A DNA stretch of 20,698 nucleotides from JAIVJN01 sp036732565 (lineage in GTDB: Bacteria > Acidobacteriota > Vicinamibacteria > Vicinamibacterales > UBA2999): assembly GCA_036732565.1 (NCBI GenBank), contig DAINCF010000053.1, positions 1-20,698 on the forward strand, given 5' to 3'. Below, piece after piece: positions 6,161 through 13,047 of this stretch. How positions within the stretch are numbered: position 1 is the first letter of the stretch; each line of letters begins with the position of its first letter. The notes beneath the pieces were generated by a model, which made no database searches, was not told the DNA's origin, and saw only the letters and a program-made list of their open reading frames with translations. The position numbers and the translations under genes are program-made.

Positions 6161-7000
6161 ATGTCCAGTCCACGGGTCGAGGATGCCGTTCGCGAGAAGT
6201 ATGGAGAGATCGCTCGGTCGGTCGGGAAGACCGGATGTTGTGGGCCGAGCGCATGTGGATGCGGAGATCCGATCACGTCGAATCTCTACTCGGAGGCCGA
6301 GACCTCGGAGCTTCCGACGGAAGCCGTGGCGGTGTCACTTGGTTGCGGCAATCCGACGGCCCTGATCCAACTCCAATCCGGTCAGACGGTCCTCGACCTC
6401 GGGTCCGGTGGTGGCATCGACGTCTTGCTGTCCGCGAAACGCGTGGGTCCGACAGGCAAAGTGTACGGATTGGACATGACGGACGAGATGCTGGCCCTTG
6501 CGCGGGAGAACCAGCACAAGGCGGGAGCCACCAACGTCGAGTTCCTCAAAGGCAACATCGAAGCCATCCCCCTGCCCGACCAGTCCGTGGACGTCATCAT
6601 CTCGAACTGCGTGATCAACCTGTCGGCCGACAAGGACGCCGTCCTGCGCGAGGCGTTTCGCGTGCTCAAGCCGGGCGGGCGATTTGCCGTCACCGACGTC
6701 GTGATCCGCGGCGAGGTGCCGGCCGAGATCCGGCGCAGCATGGAGCTCTGGGTCGGATGCGTGGCGGGAGCGCTGCAGGATCAGGAGTACGCATCGAAGC
6801 TGCAGGCCGCCGGGTTCGTCGACGTCGATGTCGAGCCCTGGCGCGTCTATCAGATCGAGGACGCCCGAGCGTTTCTCAGCGAAAGCGGCCTCGACGTCGA
6901 CGCGATTGCGCCACAAGTCGACGGGCGGGTGGCAAGCGCATTCGTCCGCGCCCGAAAGCCAGAGGCGGACGCGTGCTGCGGACCCACGTGCTGCGCATGA
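6161..7000 (+). CDS. arsM: Arsenite S-adenosylmethionine methyltransferase
   Basis: A 279-residue class I SAM-dependent methyltransferase that methylates trivalent arsenic. The start at 6161 is fixed by AGGAGG (6149-6154), 6 nt upstream; the frame is open further 5' but that part overlaps the operator. The SAM motif DLGSGGGIDVLL is at about 79-90. The four cysteines known from algal and bacterial ArsM all have counterparts: the N-terminal CC at 26-27 (with CGC at 32-34), Cys62 in LGCGNP, Cys150 in ISNCVIN, and Cys200 in WVGCVAG. The C-terminus ends in ACCGPTCCA, an extra cysteine cluster that may bind or donate As(III). Its own operator and promoter suggest induction through the upstream MarR protein. 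The next gene, of ArsN2 type, fits the pathway. Confidence 0.93.
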   Translation: MSSPRVEDAVREKYGEIARSVGKTGCCGPSACGCGDPITSNLYSEAETSELPTEAVAVSLGCGNPTALIQLQSGQTVLDLGSGGGIDVLLSAKRVGPTGKVYGLDMTDEMLALARENQHKAGATNVEFLKGNIEAIPLPDQSVDVIISNCVINLSADKDAVLREAFRVLKPGGRFAVTDVVIRGEVPAEIRRSMELWVGCVAGALQDQEYASKLQAAGFVDVDVEPWRVYQIEDARAFLSESGLDVDAIAPQVDGRVASAFVRARKPEADACCGPTCCA

Positions 7001-7028
7001 GCAGAGAGACGCTGCTGTAGCACCCCAG

Positions 7029-7056
7029 GTAGGGGCGGCTCGAGAGCCGCCCCTAC
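7029..7056. repeat. Perfect 12-bp-arm hairpin (REP-like) between arsM and arsN2
   Basis: GTAGGGGCGGCT (7029-7040), loop CGAG, AGCCGCCCCTAC (7045-7056) is a perfect inverted repeat of 12-bp arms. There is no T-run after it on either strand, so it is not a standard intrinsic terminator. Its form, a GTAGGGGCG...CGCCCCTAC palindrome between genes, resembles the short dispersed REP-type elements found in many high-GC genomes. In RNA it would be a very stable stem between the two genes. Confidence 0.7.
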
Positions 7057-7077
7057 GAGCTCTCGAACCGCAAAGTG

Positions 7078-7533
7078 ATGAACCTCACCGGATCCCGGAT
7101 CGAACGAGCAGGCGCTGACGATCAGCAGGCAATCGTGCGACTCCTCACGAAGAGCGGTTTGCCCGTCGACGGCGTGCTCGACCACCTCGCTACCGCATTT
7201 GTCGCACGCGTCGACGGCAATATCGTGGGGTGTGCGGCGTTGGAGATCTATGCCGACGGCGCACTCCTTCGGTCGGTTGCCGTGGATCCCTCCGTCGGCG
7301 GCCAAGGGATCGGCACGCAGCTGACAAGGTCAGCGCTGGAACTGGCCGCTGCGCGCGATATCCACGCCGTGTTCCTGCTCACCACGACCGCCGAGGCCTT
7401 CTTCCCTAAGTTTGGCTTCGTGCGGATTCCAAGAGACCAGGTGGCGCCGAGCGTTCTCGAGTCCGTCGAATTCCGTTCGGCCTGCCCAGCGAGCGCTATC
7501 GTCATGCGCCGCGATCGAATCCTCGAGGGTTGA
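7078..7533 (+). CDS. arsN2: GNAT acetyltransferase, ArsN2 type
   Basis: A 151-residue GCN5-related N-acetyltransferase. The acetyl-CoA loop is at VGGQGIGT (about 73-80). Features that mark the ArsN2 subgroup of ars clusters are GLPVDGV near residue 27, EIYADGALLRSVAV, LLTTTAEAFFPKFGF (about 100-114) and the C-terminal EFRSACPASAIVM. The related ArsN1 acetylates arsinothricin or phosphinothricin; the ArsN2 substrate is not settled as far as I know. The ATG at 7078 is used; a GTG immediately before it (7075) is equally possible. It follows arsM by 77 bp containing a strong hairpin, so it is probably co-transcribed but at reduced level. It ends 6 bp before the stop of a convergent gene. Confidence 0.85.
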   Translation: MNLTGSRIERAGADDQQAIVRLLTKSGLPVDGVLDHLATAFVARVDGNIVGCAALEIYADGALLRSVAVDPSVGGQGIGTQLTRSALELAAARDIHAVFLLTTTAEAFFPKFGFVRIPRDQVAPSVLESVEFRSACPASAIVMRRDRILEG

Positions 7534-7539
7534 GGCCCG

Positions 7540-8088
7540 TCAATCGTCCACGACGTAGCTGAAGACCTTCCAGCGGCGATCTTTCTCGAGCAGCGAACCG
7601 CACACGCGCAGGGTATCCTGCGCGCCGGACGCGTCTTGCACGACGAACCTCGTGCCGCTGTGCACCAGATAGCCGGCGTACTCCGCAGGCTTTCCTTCGA
7701 ACCGTACGTCGACGAGCGCGTAGCGCTGGCCGCCATATCTCGACAACGTTGCGCTCAGCCCGGCGTCGCTCTTCTGCTTCAGGTCGCCCCACACATAGCT
7801 GAATGGCAGATTGCGCTCGGGCCGGGCTGCTGGGAGGCTGGGCCACACATGGACCTTGAATTCTGATTCGTCCAACGCCAGCGCACGGAGCGTCGTCTCG
7901 TCGCGACGAGCGATCGCGTCCAGCACGAGATGCGCCAAGGCCGAAGGTGAAGACTGTGCGTCGGTCAGCGGCGGTTCTGATGAACCGTCGCACGCCGTGA
8001 GCGCAAGCGACAGGACGATCGCCATCCACGGAGAGGCGAAGCGCGCACTACCCGCGCGGCCAGCAATCATCTGAAGAGCGTACTTCAC
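7540..8088 (-). CDS. Small unrecognised lipoprotein
   Basis: 182 residues from a GTG at 8088; an in-frame ATG at 8070 (residue 7) is a good alternative start. An uncleaved basic stretch leads into a hydrophobic run, and the sequence SLALTAC gives a lipobox with Cys33, so export as a lipoprotein is likely. The mature protein (about 150 residues) begins with a Ser/Pro-rich linker and then a small mixed alpha/beta domain: LAHLVLDAIARRDETTLRALAL resembles the opening helix of NTF2-like or similar folds, and the C-terminal RRWKVFSYV strand would suit it. That fold guess is weak. It follows the beta-helix gene by 58 bp containing a strong hairpin, and it converges on arsN2. Confidence 0.72.
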   Translation of the reverse strand: MKYALQMIAGRAGSARFASPWMAIVLSLALTACDGSSEPPLTDAQSSPSALAHLVLDAIARRDETTLRALALDESEFKVHVWPSLPAARPERNLPFSYVWGDLKQKSDAGLSATLSRYGGQRYALVDVRFEGKPAEYAGYLVHSGTRFVVQDASGAQDTLRVCGSLLEKDRRWKVFSYVVDD

Positions 8089-8103
8089 GTCAGGTACGCA
8101 GAA

Positions 8104-8128
8104 CGGGCCCGGTACAAGACCGGGCCCG
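8104..8128. repeat. Strong 10-bp-arm hairpin downstream of the receptor/beta-helix operon
   Basis: CGGGCCCGGT (8104-8113), loop ACAAG, ACCGGGCCCG (8119-8128) is a perfect inverted repeat in the 58-bp gap after the beta-helix gene stop. Read on the - strand it is followed by TTCTG, not a T-run, so if it ends transcription it does so weakly. Preceded on the - strand by GGTAGCGC, it resembles the TAGCGC-plus-hairpin element at 15681-15785 and may be a dispersed repeat. Confidence 0.6.
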
Positions 8129-8146
8129 CGCTACCAAGACTCACGA

Positions 8147-9463
8147 CTACCGCTGCGGGTACGACGTCCAGCCGGTCGTCCAATCGTCGGTGGGCGGAGG
8201 CGGCACGGCGCCGATGAAGGTCACAGCCTCGAAGAAGCCATCGTTCGGCGGCTGAATGGGCGCGAGCTGGCCACCTGCGAGGGTCGCGGCGGACGTCGGC
8301 CGGAAGTTCGGGTTCTCGTGATTCGAGCACCCTGACAGCCCGCCGTCCACGTTGCTCCGGACATTCGGGAAACGGCCGCTGGTCACGTAAGGCGTCACGC
8401 TGGAGTGAATTCCCGTGGGGATGTTCCACACCACGCCCGACCCCAGCTGCGACGTGCCGTTGTCGACCTGCGCGCTGGTCGCCGTGTCGCTAATCTGAAT
8501 GCCGGTCGCCTTGAATCCCGTGATCAGGAAGTTTCGGAACGTGAACGCCGTGCCGCGGCGGAAATTGATGGCGCGCGGACCTTCACCACCCTCGTTCGTA
8601 TCAGGATCGCCGCACATCGTGATGTTGTAGATCTGCGGATTGGCGCGAGGCAGCAAATTGTTGTTGAATTCGTTGTTGTCGGCCTCAATGGCGTTGTCAG
8701 CATCGTCGCCGCGCTGATGGAGGGCGATGAACTGGGCGCGGCCGGTCCAGCCGAACGTCCAGTCGAAGCTGTCATCGGCCGCGTTGCTCACGACCGCGTA
8801 CTTGACGTCAGCCGTGCCACCGAACCACTCCAGGCCATCGTCGCGATTCATGTGCACCTGGATATGATCGTAGGACCCGCCGCGGCCGACGCCCTGGAAC
8901 GCGATGCCGTTCAGCTCGTTGTCGGGACTGAACTCGACACCAGCGAACTCGACGCGCACGTAGCGCACGATGCCGCTGTTGTCGTTCGGGTCGTTACCGC
9001 CGTAGACGCCCGTGTCAGCTTCACCGACGCCTTCGCCGCCTTCGATGTTCACAGGCGCTCGGCCATTGATGATGAGGCCGCCCCAGTCACCGCGGGCGCG
9101 CGAGCCAACCGGTTGATCGCTGGTGAAGACGATCGGCGCTTCGCGCGTGCCAATCGCGTTCAGCCGTCCACCTCGCTGCACGATCAGCGTGCCGACGCTG
9201 CCGGCCTCGCCGATGACGTGGGTGCCAGCTTGGATATTCAACGTGGCCCCTTCCGGAACGAAGACCGCGCCACGCAGCACGTAGTAGAAGTTGTTCGTCC
9301 AGTTCTCGCTGCCCTCGATCTGCCCGGTGACGACGACGACCGGCTTGTCGATGCCGGGCACGTTCACCGGCGGCGCCTGCGCGCTTGACACGGGCACGAT
9401 CTGGACAGCCAACAGCGCCGCTCCAACCATGAGCGCGCCAAGTGTACGGAAAGCTGAGGTCAT
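8147..9463 (-). CDS. Secreted beta-helix-like repeat protein paired with a TonB receptor
   Basis: 438 residues with a Sec signal peptide (hydrophobic core GALMVGAALLAVQIV, cut near SSAQA at about 28-30). The body shows rungs of a right-handed beta-helix: GATLNIQAGTHVIGE, TLIVQRGGRLNAIGT, APIVFTSDQPVGSR, DWGGLIINGRAPV, then IVRYVRVEFAGVEF and YDHIQVHMNRDDGLEWFGG. The same pattern (GSENWTN, RGDWGGLIINGRAP, YGGNDPNDNSG, DDGLEWFGGT) is familiar from a family of surface proteins of unknown function in Bacteroidetes and Proteobacteria. It starts 31 bp after the TonB-dependent receptor stop, so the two are an operon. A role as a surface-bound ligand-capture partner or polysaccharide-type binder is inference. 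No catalytic motif was found. Confidence 0.84.
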   Translation of the reverse strand: MTSAFRTLGALMVGAALLAVQIVPVSSAQAPPVNVPGIDKPVVVVTGQIEGSENWTNNFYYVLRGAVFVPEGATLNIQAGTHVIGEAGSVGTLIVQRGGRLNAIGTREAPIVFTSDQPVGSRARGDWGGLIINGRAPVNIEGGEGVGEADTGVYGGNDPNDNSGIVRYVRVEFAGVEFSPDNELNGIAFQGVGRGGSYDHIQVHMNRDDGLEWFGGTADVKYAVVSNAADDSFDWTFGWTGRAQFIALHQRGDDADNAIEADNNEFNNNLLPRANPQIYNITMCGDPDTNEGGEGPRAINFRRGTAFTFRNFLITGFKATGIQISDTATSAQVDNGTSQLGSGVVWNIPTGIHSSVTPYVTSGRFPNVRSNVDGGLSGCSNHENPNFRPTSAATLAGGQLAPIQPPNDGFFEAVTFIGAVPPPPTDDWTTGWTSYPQR

Positions 9464-9494
9464 GATTTCTCTACGCTCCTGATATCAGCCGTTG

Positions 9495-12311
9495 CTAGAA
9501 CACGTTCACGCCGAACGACACACCGAACGTGCGTCCGAGCTTGAACCGGCGTTGGCTCTCATCGCCCTGGGTGAACTGCCAATCAGCGTCGGTAACGTTG
9601 TCCACAGCGAAGCGGACGTTGAAGCGGCCGAAGCGCTGGCCGAACACGAGGTCGAGCGTCTCGCGGCCCTGCTCGATGATGTCCGGCGCCTGGTTCGATC
9701 CGACGTCCGAGATGCGGTCGCCGAAGTAGTTCACCAGCACGCGGGCCGAGAATCCACTCACCGTGTACTCCGCCATCAGGTTGAACAGGTTCTTCGACTG
9801 TCCGGCGAGCGGCCGCTCCAGCGACGTCTGCACGGTTTGCTGCTCGGGTCGCAAGGAGATGCGCGAGTCGACCCAGGTATAGTTGGCGTTCACGAACAGG
9901 CCCGAGAAGAGAGTGTGGCCGGCCTCGAGCTCGATCCCGAAGTTGCGCGCGTTGTCGGCGTTCTGAAACGTCACGATCGGCTGCGCGCCGGCGATGACCA
10001 CGCGTTCGATCGGCTGATCGAAGTACTTGTAGAACGCGCTCGCGGCGACGATGGCGCGGCCGCCCGGGAAGACTTCCCATCGCGCGTCCGCGTTCTGAAT
10101 CAGCGCCCGCTCGAGATCGGGGTTGCCGCGGACAGCACGGCTGCCGACCACATCGGTGAACTCGAACGGCGCCAGCTCGCGGAACTCGGGACGATTGACC
10201 GTCGCGCTGTAGCTCAGTCGCAGGTTCGACTTCGAGCTGAGCGCTTGCACGAGGTTGATCGCCGGGAAGACGTCGGTGTTGTTGTTCTCGGTGGTGACCG
10301 TCCGCTCGAACAGACCGAACGGGTCGAAGGTATCGACCGTCTGGTCGAACCGCTCGACGCGCGCGCCGGCTACGATGCGGGTGCTCGCGGACAAGGCGAC
10401 ATCCACCATGCCGTAGCCCGCCGTCGTCGTCTGATCCCCTTGGTAGGCGTCGGTCGGCCGCGTCTCTTCGTTGAAGCGGAAGCTGTTCCCGATGTTGTTG
10501 GTCGCGTACAGCTCCTCTGGCGAGAGCGTCAGGTTGATCGAGGCCGCACCGTCCTTGTTGAGCACGATCGGGATGTAGCGGAAGCGGCGTGACTGGAAGT
10601 CGCGCGTGCGCTCGACGTAGTTGACGCCGAACTTGAACTGCGTCGGACGAGCGCCGGCGGTGCTGAAGATGCTCCAATTGGCCGCGGCGTCGATGGTGTC
10701 GTCGTCGAGATTGTTGAAGAGACGGAAGCCGCTTTGCGACTCGTCGGCCAGGACCGGTGTGCCCGAGGGCAGCAGCACCGTGGACGACTGGAAGGGCGAC
10801 TGGTAGAGCACCTCCCGCAGGTCTGGTTCGTCACGCGTCGCTCGCGCCGAGCTCACACGCCAATCGATGCGGCTGTTGGAGAGGCTCTGGAAGAAGTGCT
10901 CGCCGGTCACCGAGTTCGAGAACAAGCCCTCTTCGATGTACGACAGGCGTCGATTGAAGTAGTAGAAGTTGTTCTCCGTGTTCGGTCCCTCGAAGAAGCG
11001 CCCTTCGTCGCGACCGCTGTGGCTGTAGAAGTTCTCGAACGAGATCCGCTGGCTGGGCGTGAACTGATAGGACACGTTGCCGATGACGCCAAGCTGGGCT
11101 TTCTGAGTGCCGTACTGAAGGTTGTAGTCGCTGACCGCCTCGAGCTCGCCCTCGTCCGCCACACGGAAGAACGCCCGCTGCTCGTCGACGTACTGTTCCT
11201 TGTACGAGTGCGTCGCGCTGGCCACGACGCCCAGCTTGCCGAAGCGGTTGCCGAAGACCGCGCCCCAGTTCTGGCCCGGCGCGCCATCCGCCACCTCGGG
11301 AGTCCACTCGTTGCCGAGCTGTCGGCCGAAGTCCGTGATCTGCTGGGGCGTGAAGCCGACGTCCGGCGTGTAGATGCCCTGGCGGACGATCTTGTTGCTC
11401 GGGATGCCACTCGGGAGCTCTCGCGTCCCTCTGTCATAGCCAAACACATCGTTGCCGTCGAGCGGGCTCAGCGGAATCGATTTGCCCGTGGCGGTCGAGT
11501 AGAAATTGATCCCATATGAGAAATCGACCACCGGACGGGACGGAAACTTGAGCGGAATGATCGACACCAGGCCGCCCGCGAACTCGGCGGAGCGGTCCGG
11601 TGAGTACGATTTGTTGACCTGGATGCTGTCGAGCAGGCCAGCCGGGAACAAGTCGAGCGGGACGACCTTCTTGTCCGGCTCGGTCGTGGGAAGGACCGCG
11701 CCGGACAGCGTGGTATTGCTGTAGCGTTCGCCGAGCCCTCGGACGAAGACGAACTGGTTGTCGACGACCGACAGCCCGGTCACGCGCGTCATGGCGGATG
11801 CGGCGTCGGAGTCGCCGTTGTTCCTCATCTCCTGCGCGCCGAGGTTGTCGGTGATCACCTGCGAGTTCTTGCGCTCGATCAGCTGCATCTCGGCGGTCGA
11901 GGTGATGGCGTCGAGCGGCGATTCCGCGGTGACGGTGACGGTTTCGGCGAATCGGGCCATCTGCAGGCCGATGTTCACGTCCGGCGGACGCGTGCCCGCG
12001 ACCGCTTCGACCGTCACGCTTCGCTCCTGATAGCCTTCCATCACGACCTTGAGTTGATGGCTGCCGGGAGGCAAATCGAGCGTGTAGCGACCGTCGACGT
12101 CGGTGAACACGGTCTGCGCCGTGCCGACCACTTCAACCGGCACGCCGGGGAGCGTAATTGCGTTGGATTCGTCGCGGACCACGCCGGTCACGCGAATTGT
12201 CTGCTGCGCAGCCGCCGTGGCACGCGGGGCCTGCGCCGTGACCGGCGCCGCCACACACACCACTAGCAGGCCGGCCAGCGCTGCCGCCTGGGCCTTCACT
12301 CGCACACTCAT
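9495..12311 (-). CDS. TonB-dependent outer-membrane receptor with carboxypeptidase-like regulatory domain
   Basis: 938 residues. Signal peptide 1-26 (cleavage near VTAQA), then a carboxypeptidase-D regulatory-like beta-sandwich (about 38-115: VTGVVRDESNAITLPGVPVEV to PGSHQLKVVMEGYQE). The plug follows (about 130-270: TVTVTAES, FVFVRGLGERYSNTTLSGAVLPT), and the rest is a beta-barrel rich in aromatic-flanked strands. It ends in Phe (FGVNVF) like most outer-membrane barrels. The AGG GERYSNTTL plug type is shared with receptors often annotated for iron or carbohydrate uptake, so the substrate cannot be read from sequence. A Shine-Dalgarno AGGAG precedes the ATG. Pho-box-like repeats upstream and the paired beta-helix protein hint at a phosphate-linked substrate. 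Confidence 0.92.
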   Translation of the reverse strand: MSVRVKAQAAALAGLLVVCVAAPVTAQAPRATAAAQQTIRVTGVVRDESNAITLPGVPVEVVGTAQTVFTDVDGRYTLDLPPGSHQLKVVMEGYQERSVTVEAVAGTRPPDVNIGLQMARFAETVTVTAESPLDAITSTAEMQLIERKNSQVITDNLGAQEMRNNGDSDAASAMTRVTGLSVVDNQFVFVRGLGERYSNTTLSGAVLPTTEPDKKVVPLDLFPAGLLDSIQVNKSYSPDRSAEFAGGLVSIIPLKFPSRPVVDFSYGINFYSTATGKSIPLSPLDGNDVFGYDRGTRELPSGIPSNKIVRQGIYTPDVGFTPQQITDFGRQLGNEWTPEVADGAPGQNWGAVFGNRFGKLGVVASATHSYKEQYVDEQRAFFRVADEGELEAVSDYNLQYGTQKAQLGVIGNVSYQFTPSQRISFENFYSHSGRDEGRFFEGPNTENNFYYFNRRLSYIEEGLFSNSVTGEHFFQSLSNSRIDWRVSSARATRDEPDLREVLYQSPFQSSTVLLPSGTPVLADESQSGFRLFNNLDDDTIDAAANWSIFSTAGARPTQFKFGVNYVERTRDFQSRRFRYIPIVLNKDGAASINLTLSPEELYATNNIGNSFRFNEETRPTDAYQGDQTTTAGYGMVDVALSASTRIVAGARVERFDQTVDTFDPFGLFERTVTTENNNTDVFPAINLVQALSSKSNLRLSYSATVNRPEFRELAPFEFTDVVGSRAVRGNPDLERALIQNADARWEVFPGGRAIVAASAFYKYFDQPIERVVIAGAQPIVTFQNADNARNFGIELEAGHTLFSGLFVNANYTWVDSRISLRPEQQTVQTSLERPLAGQSKNLFNLMAEYTVSGFSARVLVNYFGDRISDVGSNQAPDIIEQGRETLDLVFGQRFGRFNVRFAVDNVTDADWQFTQGDESQRRFKLGRTFGVSFGVNVF

Positions 12312-12403
12312 ACGCTCCTCATGTTGCAGTTGGGGACGCCGCCGCGATGGACGCGCCTCAGATGGCGTCCGCTGACAATAAGCCGTCGGTCAGCGTACGG
12401 GCG

Positions 12404-12447
12404 CCCTGTGAACCGAGGACGACACGTCTGTTACAGATGCGTTAACT
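12404..12447 (-). promoter_or_regulatory. Four 11-bp-phased Pho-box-like direct repeats upstream of the TonB receptor
   Basis: Read on the - strand, 7-mers AGTTAAC (12447-12441), CTGTAAC (12436-12430), GTGTCGT (12425-12419) and GGTTCAC (12414-12408) recur exactly every 11 bp. PhoB/PhoP-type regulators bind direct repeats with this period (E. coli CTGTCAT type, Streptomyces GTTCACC type). The match is imperfect unit by unit. The rest of 12312-12576 holds no other feature I can support; no convincing -10 was fixed. Confidence 0.45.
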
Positions 12448-12576
12448 CACGCGAGCTGAGCCGAAGGCAGGGACGCGCGCTCGGCGGAATTTCCACGCAA
12501 AAACGCCATCTGAAGTCGTGCGGAACGAGCGGAGAATGTCGCGTTGAATTTACGCTCACGTAACACGGTAGGCGGT

Positions 12577-12673
12577 GGTTTTGGGTTCCGGGTTCTAGGT
12601 TCTGGTTCATGCGGAACGCGCGAACCAGCAGAACCTGAACCGAGAACCCTAGAACCCTAGAACCTCAAACCCC
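12577..12673. repeat. Inverted array of GGTTCTA-like repeats
   Basis: The left side (12577-12608) contains GGGTTCC, GGGTTCTA, GGTTCTG; the right side (12621-12673) contains the complement: GAACCTGAACC, GAGAACCCTAGAACCCTAG, AACCTCAAACC. The two sides are nearly reverse complements, and a 12-bp middle (12609-12620) separates them. It would fold into a long imperfect hairpin. It sits at the 3' end of the broken membrane-protein gene and in the upstream region of the TonB receptor. No coding or transposase signal is attached. Confidence 0.7.
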
Positions 12674-12947
12674 TTACGCTGCCGCGACCGACCGTTGCAG
12701 TCCGACGTATTGCATCTCCGCGAACGCCGCGACGATCAGCGCCTGGCTCGCGCGTCGCGAGGTAGGCGACCACCGCCACGAACGGGAGCAGACCGAGGCC
12801 GGCCGCCCGCAGCAACGAGGCAGGCACGCCCAGGAAGCTCTCGAGCGGCACCGCCAGGGCCCACATCGCGAGGCCGGTGACGCCGCTCACGACGGCATCC
12901 GCGGACAGCGCGAGCCGAAGCAACGAAGAAGAACGAGTGGTGTGCAT
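12674..12947 (-). pseudogene. Small membrane protein with internal deletion and frameshift
   Basis: The 5' part reads MHTTRSSSLLRLALSADAVVSG, then two hydrophobic helices, and reaches VAYLATRE (about residue 67). The frame then yields a charged, Arg-rich tail with no membrane character. In another frame the sequence continues as QALIVAAFAEMQYVGLQR followed by a stop at 12676-12674, which looks like the C-terminal helix of the same protein. The whole span is 274 bp, one more than a multiple of three. From memory, intact relatives are about 120-130 residues with four helices, so roughly 35-40 residues plus the frame appear lost near 12745-12755. It is transcribed away from the XRE regulator gene, with which such genes are commonly paired. 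Confidence 0.55.
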
Positions 12948-12969
12948 GACAGTCTCCTTTTACTGTCAT
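12946..12969 (-). promoter_or_regulatory. Hairpin with Shine-Dalgarno in its loop, overlapping the start codon
   Basis: On the - strand, ATGACAGT (12969-12962), AAAAGGAG, ACTGTCAT (12953-12946) is a perfect 8-bp inverted repeat. The loop is exactly the Shine-Dalgarno sequence, and the right arm covers the first bases of the ATG at 12947. It could hide the start codon in the mRNA or act as a protein-binding dyad. Confidence 0.5.
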
Positions 12970-12995
12970 CATCGCGAGCGCCCGGCGCGAAGTCG

Positions 12996-13012
12996 ATTAC
13001 GTCAGAGGTAAT
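12996..13012. promoter_or_regulatory. Palindromic operator candidate between the divergent genes
   Basis: ATTACGTC (12996-13003), central A, GAGGTAAT (13005-13012) is a 17-bp dyad with one mismatch per arm pair. It lies midway between the broken membrane-protein gene and the XRE regulator gene, 35 bp before the regulator ATG. It is a natural binding site for that regulator, which could control both directions. Confidence 0.55.
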
Positions 13013-13047
13013 AGCGGCACGCGCGAGGGCTGGGCTATGGTGAGGCC

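Noticed and set aside
7029..7056. Intrinsic terminator after arsM
   Set aside because: No T-run follows the hairpin on either strand, so it is listed as a repeat.
9492..10592. 366-residue + strand open frame opposite the TonB receptor
   Set aside because: Arg/Glu/Val-rich composition with no motif, fully antisense to a strongly supported receptor gene.
12577..12673. CRISPR-like array
   Set aside because: Units are short, adjacent and inverted, with no unique spacers and no cas genes.
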